The notes under the pieces were generated by a model. That model was not told where the DNA came from. It worked only from the letters and a program-made list of their open reading frames with translations, and did no database searches. Shown here piece by piece: positions 61,308 to 64,000 of a stretch of DNA of 64,000 nt (position 1 is the stretch's first letter; each line of letters starts with the position of its first letter). This stretch comes from Streptococcus mitis (lineage in GTDB: Bacteria; Bacillota; Bacilli; Lactobacillales; Streptococcaceae): NCBI RefSeq assembly GCF_013305725.1, contig NZ_CP047883.1:289001-353000 (forward strand). The letters run 5' to 3'. The position numbers were made by a program, and so were the translations under genes.

Positions 61308-62102
61308 ATGGATAATCGACCAATTGGTTTTTTGGATTCGGGTGTCGGGGGCTTGACCGTTGTGCGCGAGCTCATGCGCCAGCTTCCCCATGAAGAAATC
61401 GTCTATATTGGAGATTCGGCACGGGCGCCTTACGGACCCCGTCCTGCTGAGCAAATTCGTGAATATACTTGGCAGTTGGTCAACTTTCTCTTGACCAAGG
61501 ATGTCAAAATGATTGTCATTGCTTGTAATACTGCGACTGCGGTCGTCTGGGAAGAAATTAAGGCTCAACTAGATATTCCTGTCTTGGGTGTGATTTTGCC
61601 AGGAGCTTCGGCAGCTATCAAGTCCAGTCAAGGTGGGAAAATCGGAGTCATTGGAACGCCCATGACAGTACAATCTGACATCTATCGTCAGAAAATCAAC
61701 GATCTGGATCCGGACTTACAGGTGGAGAGTTTGGCCTGTCCCAAGTTTGCTCCCTTGGTGGAGTCTGGTGCTTTGTCAACCAGTGTCACCAAGAAAGTGG
61801 TCTATGAAACCCTGCGTCCCTTGGTTGGAAAGGTGGATAGCCTGATTTTGGGCTGTACCCATTATCCACTTCTCAGACCTATTATTCAAAATGTTATGGG
61901 GCCCAAGGTTCAACTTATCGATAGTGGGGCAGAGTGCGTACGAGATATCTCAGTCTTACTTAATTATTTTGAAATCAATCGTGGTCGCGATGCTGGACCA
62001 CTCCATCACCGTTTTTACACAACAGCCAGCAGCCAAAGTTTTGCACAAATTGGTGAAGAATGGCTGGAAAAAGAGATTCATGTGGAGCATGTAGAATTAT
62101 GA
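61308..62102 (+). CDS. racE: Glutamate racemase
   Basis: 264 residues. Catalytic cysteines in IACNTATA and LGCTHYPLL, with [13 protein letters not shown] and [12 protein letters not shown] near the N-terminus. Supplies D-glutamate for peptidoglycan. The ATG follows AAGAAGA and the stop overlaps the next gene (ATGA). Confidence 0.97.
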   Translation: MDNRPIGFLDSGVGGLTVVRELMRQLPHEEIVYIGDSARAPYGPRPAEQIREYTWQLVNFLLTKDVKMIVIACNTATAVVWEEIKAQLDIPVLGVILPGASAAIKSSQGGKIGVIGTPMTVQSDIYRQKINDLDPDLQVESLACPKFAPLVESGALSTSVTKKVVYETLRPLVGKVDSLILGCTHYPLLRPIIQNVMGPKVQLIDSGAECVRDISVLLNYFEINRGRDAGPLHHRFYTTASSQSFAQIGEEWLEKEIHVEHVEL

Positions 62103-63070
62103 CAAATAAAATTTATGAATATAAGGATGAACAGGACTGGTATGTCGGGTCCTATGGTATTTTTGGTGGCGTCCGGACGTTGACGGATGATGACTTGGAT
62201 TTTCCTCTATTGGAGTTTGCCCAAAGATTTCGAGATGAGGATCGAGGTTTTCCTGTTTCTGTTACTGTTTTACGCTATGGTTCTCTCTACCGTTTATTGT
62301 CTTTTGTGGTAGATATCCTCAACCAAGAAATGGGACGAAATCTGGAAGTCATCCAACGTCAGGGAGCTTTTCTCTTGATTGAAAATGGGCAACTCCTGCA
62401 TGTAGCATTGCCTAAAGAAGGGGTCAATGTTCATGATTTCTTTGAGACAAGCAAGGTCAGAGAAACCTTATTGATTGCGACTCGAAACGAAGGCAAGACC
62501 AAAGAGTTCCGAGCTATCTTTGATAAGTTAGGCTACGATGTGGAAAATCTTAATGACTATCCTGACCTGCCTGAAGTAGCTGAAACAGGCATGACCTTCG
62601 AAGAAAATGCCCGTCTCAAGGCAGAAACCATTTCTCAATTAACGGGCAAGATGGTTTTGGCAGATGACTCAGGTCTCAAAGTCGATGTCCTTGGTGGCTT
62701 GCCAGGTGTCTGGTCAGCTCGTTTCGCAGGTGTGGGAGCTACTGACCGTGAAAACAATGCCAAACTCTTGCACGAATTGGCCATGGTCTTTGAACTCAAG
62801 GACCGCTCGGCTCAATTCCATACAACCCTAGTTGTGGCCAGTCCAAACAAGGAAAGCTTGGTTGTTGAAGCAGACTGGCCAGGCTACATTAACTTTGAAC
62901 CTAAGGGTGAAAATGGATTTGGTTACGATCCTCTCTTCCTTGTAGGAGAGACAGGCAAGTCCTCAGCTGAATTAACCCTTGAAGAAAAAAATAGTCAATC
63001 TCACCGCGCCTTAGCCGTTAAGAAACTTTTGGAGGTATTTCCATCATGGCAAAGCAAACCATCATTGTAA
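62099..63070 (+). CDS. rdgB: XTP/dITP pyrophosphatase with N-terminal extension
   Basis: 323 residues. The C-terminal two thirds is RdgB/HAM1: [55 protein letters not shown] and GFGYDPLF. The N-terminal 125 residues are a streptococcal extension of unknown role. Start 62099 overlaps the racE stop by four bases. Removes non-canonical purine nucleotides. Confidence 0.93.
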   Translation: MTNKIYEYKDEQDWYVGSYGIFGGVRTLTDDDLDFPLLEFAQRFRDEDRGFPVSVTVLRYGSLYRLLSFVVDILNQEMGRNLEVIQRQGAFLLIENGQLLHVALPKEGVNVHDFFETSKVRETLLIATRNEGKTKEFRAIFDKLGYDVENLNDYPDLPEVAETGMTFEENARLKAETISQLTGKMVLADDSGLKVDVLGGLPGVWSARFAGVGATDRENNAKLLHELAMVFELKDRSAQFHTTLVVASPNKESLVVEADWPGYINFEPKGENGFGYDPLFLVGETGKSSAELTLEEKNSQSHRALAVKKLLEVFPSWQSKPSL

Positions 63071-63567
63071 TGAGCGATTCCCATGGCGATAGCTTGATTG
63101 TGGAAGAAATCCGTGATCGCTATGTAGGCAAAGTTGATGCCGTTTTTCATAACGGCGATTCTGAACTGCGTCCTGATTCTCCCCTTTGGGAAGGCATCCG
63201 CGTTGTTAAAGGGAACATGGACTTCTATGCCGGCTATCCAGAACGTTTGGTGACCGAGCTTGGTTCGACCAAGATTGTCCAAACTCATGGCCACTTGTTT
63301 GACATTAATTTCAACTTTCAAAAGTTGGACTACTGGGCTCAGGAAGAAGAGGCCGATATCTGCCTTTATGGTCACTTGCATGTGCCAAGTGCTTGGATGG
63401 AAGGCAAGACCCTTTTTCTAAATCCAGGCTCCATCAGTCAACCACGTGGGACCATCAGAGAATGTCTCTATGCTCGTGTGGAGATTGATGATAGTTATTT
63501 TAAAGTGGACTTTTTGACACGAGACCATGAGGTGTATCCGGGCTTGTCCAAGGAGTTTAGCCGATGA
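63046..63567 (+). CDS. YfcE-type metallophosphoesterase
   Basis: 173 residues of the MJ0936/YfcE family: MSDSHGD (metal site), FHNGDSE, VKGNMD, THGHLF and [20 protein letters not shown]. Overlaps rdgB by 25 bases and the next gene by four. Probably a phosphodiesterase. Confidence 0.92.
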   Translation: MAKQTIIVMSDSHGDSLIVEEIRDRYVGKVDAVFHNGDSELRPDSPLWEGIRVVKGNMDFYAGYPERLVTELGSTKIVQTHGHLFDINFNFQKLDYWAQEEEADICLYGHLHVPSAWMEGKTLFLNPGSISQPRGTIRECLYARVEIDDSYFKVDFLTRDHEVYPGLSKEFSR

Positions 63568-64000
63568 TTGCCAAGGAGTTTGAGACTTTCTTGTTGGGGC
63601 AAGAAGAAACTTTTTTGACCCCTGCTGAAAATCTAGCTGTGTTGATTGATACCCACAATGCGGATCATGCGACCCTCTTGCTCAGTCAGATGACCTATAC
63701 CCGTGTTCCCGTTGTAACAGATGAAAAACACTTTGTTGGGACGATTGGGCTCAGAGATATTATGGCTTATCAGATGGAGCATGACTTGAATCAAGAAATT
63801 ATGGCGGATACGGATATTGTTCATATGACCAAAACGGATGTAGCGGTTGTTTCGCCTGATTTTACCATTACGGAGGTCTTGCACAAGCTGGTAGATGAGT
63901 CCTTCTTGCCGGTTGTGGATGCGTCTGGTATTTTCCAAGGAATTATCACGCGCAAGTCTATCCTAAAGGCAGTGAATGCCCTCTTGCATGACTTTAGTAA
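63564..64000 (+). CDS. cbpB: CBS-domain protein, probable c-di-AMP-binding CbpB (3' partial)
   Basis: At least 145 residues with no stop before the window edge. Two CBS motifs: TYTRVPVVTDEKHFVGTIGLRDIM and SFLPVVDASGIFQGIITRKSIL. Gene order racE-rdgB-yfcE-CBS matches the pneumococcal locus, where this protein binds c-di-AMP and links to (p)ppGpp control. The ATG overlaps the yfcE stop region. Confidence 0.85.
   Translation, partial: MIAKEFETFLLGQEETFLTPAENLAVLIDTHNADHATLLLSQMTYTRVPVVTDEKHFVGTIGLRDIMAYQMEHDLNQEIMADTDIVHMTKTDVAVVSPDFTITEVLHKLVDESFLPVVDASGIFQGIITRKSILKAVNALLHDFS

Noticed and set aside
1..64000. tRNA and rRNA genes
   Set aside because: No cloverleaf with conserved T-loop or rRNA-like stretch was recognised by eye; a dedicated scan was not possible.

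Overview
The window comes from a Streptococcus of the mitis/oralis group. The evidence is a Phe T-box leader with pheS and pheT, an L13 leader with rplM-rpsI, the division cluster rsmH-ftsL-pbp2X-mraY, the racE-rdgB-yfcE-cbpB operon, and very large YSIRK/LPXTG surface fucosidases under catabolite control. The species call is inference from gene content and protein likeness.

Layout. 1-8653: PAP2 phosphatase (5' partial), ParB/sulfiredoxin-fold protein, GNAT acetyltransferase, T-box-pheS, pheT, an ABC-2 exporter pair, rplM-rpsI. 8604-37110: two integrative elements in tandem at the 3' end of rpsI. Element 1 (period 18,822 bp) has integrase, repressor, small HTH protein, replication initiator, two MobC-like proteins, a broken methyltransferase and an IS1182-type insertion. 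Its very AT-rich cargo spans 15601-26260. Element 2 (9,612 bp) has integrase, excisionase, an HUH/helicase Rep-type relaxase, an FtsK-type ATPase and a SEC10/PgrA-like surface-exclusion protein. Three copies of the rpsI 3' end mark the junctions, and the outer two are identical over 73 bp. 37111-41040: SOS-like HdiR-UmuC-YolD operon and an ADP-ribosylglycohydrolase. 41083-50495: a protease/GH29-fucosidase surface protein, glutathione peroxidase and a small regulator/membrane-protein operon. 50506-55026: division and wall genes. 55080-60533: GH95 fucosidase surface protein. 60861-64000: yneF and the racE operon.

The most interesting region is the element 1 cargo. It holds a QueA-like enzyme, two thymidylate-synthase-like proteins, a dTMP-kinase-like protein, a nucleotidyltransferase, an aminoglycoside-phosphotransferase-fold kinase, a CYTH-NUDIX fusion, a separate NUDIX hydrolase, two PqqD/RRE-like proteins, two tiny peptides (24 and 20 residues) with very strong ribosome binding sites, a short Rgg-like HTH regulator and a three-gene ABC-2 exporter. 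I read it as an undescribed biosynthetic cluster in which a ribosomal peptide is combined with a modified nucleotide or SAM-derived group and exported. The gene families are seen in the sequence. The product is inference.

The two large fucosidase proteins (GH29 and GH95) both have cre sites and should together strip alpha-1,3/4- and alpha-1,2-linked fucose from host glycans when preferred sugars are scarce.
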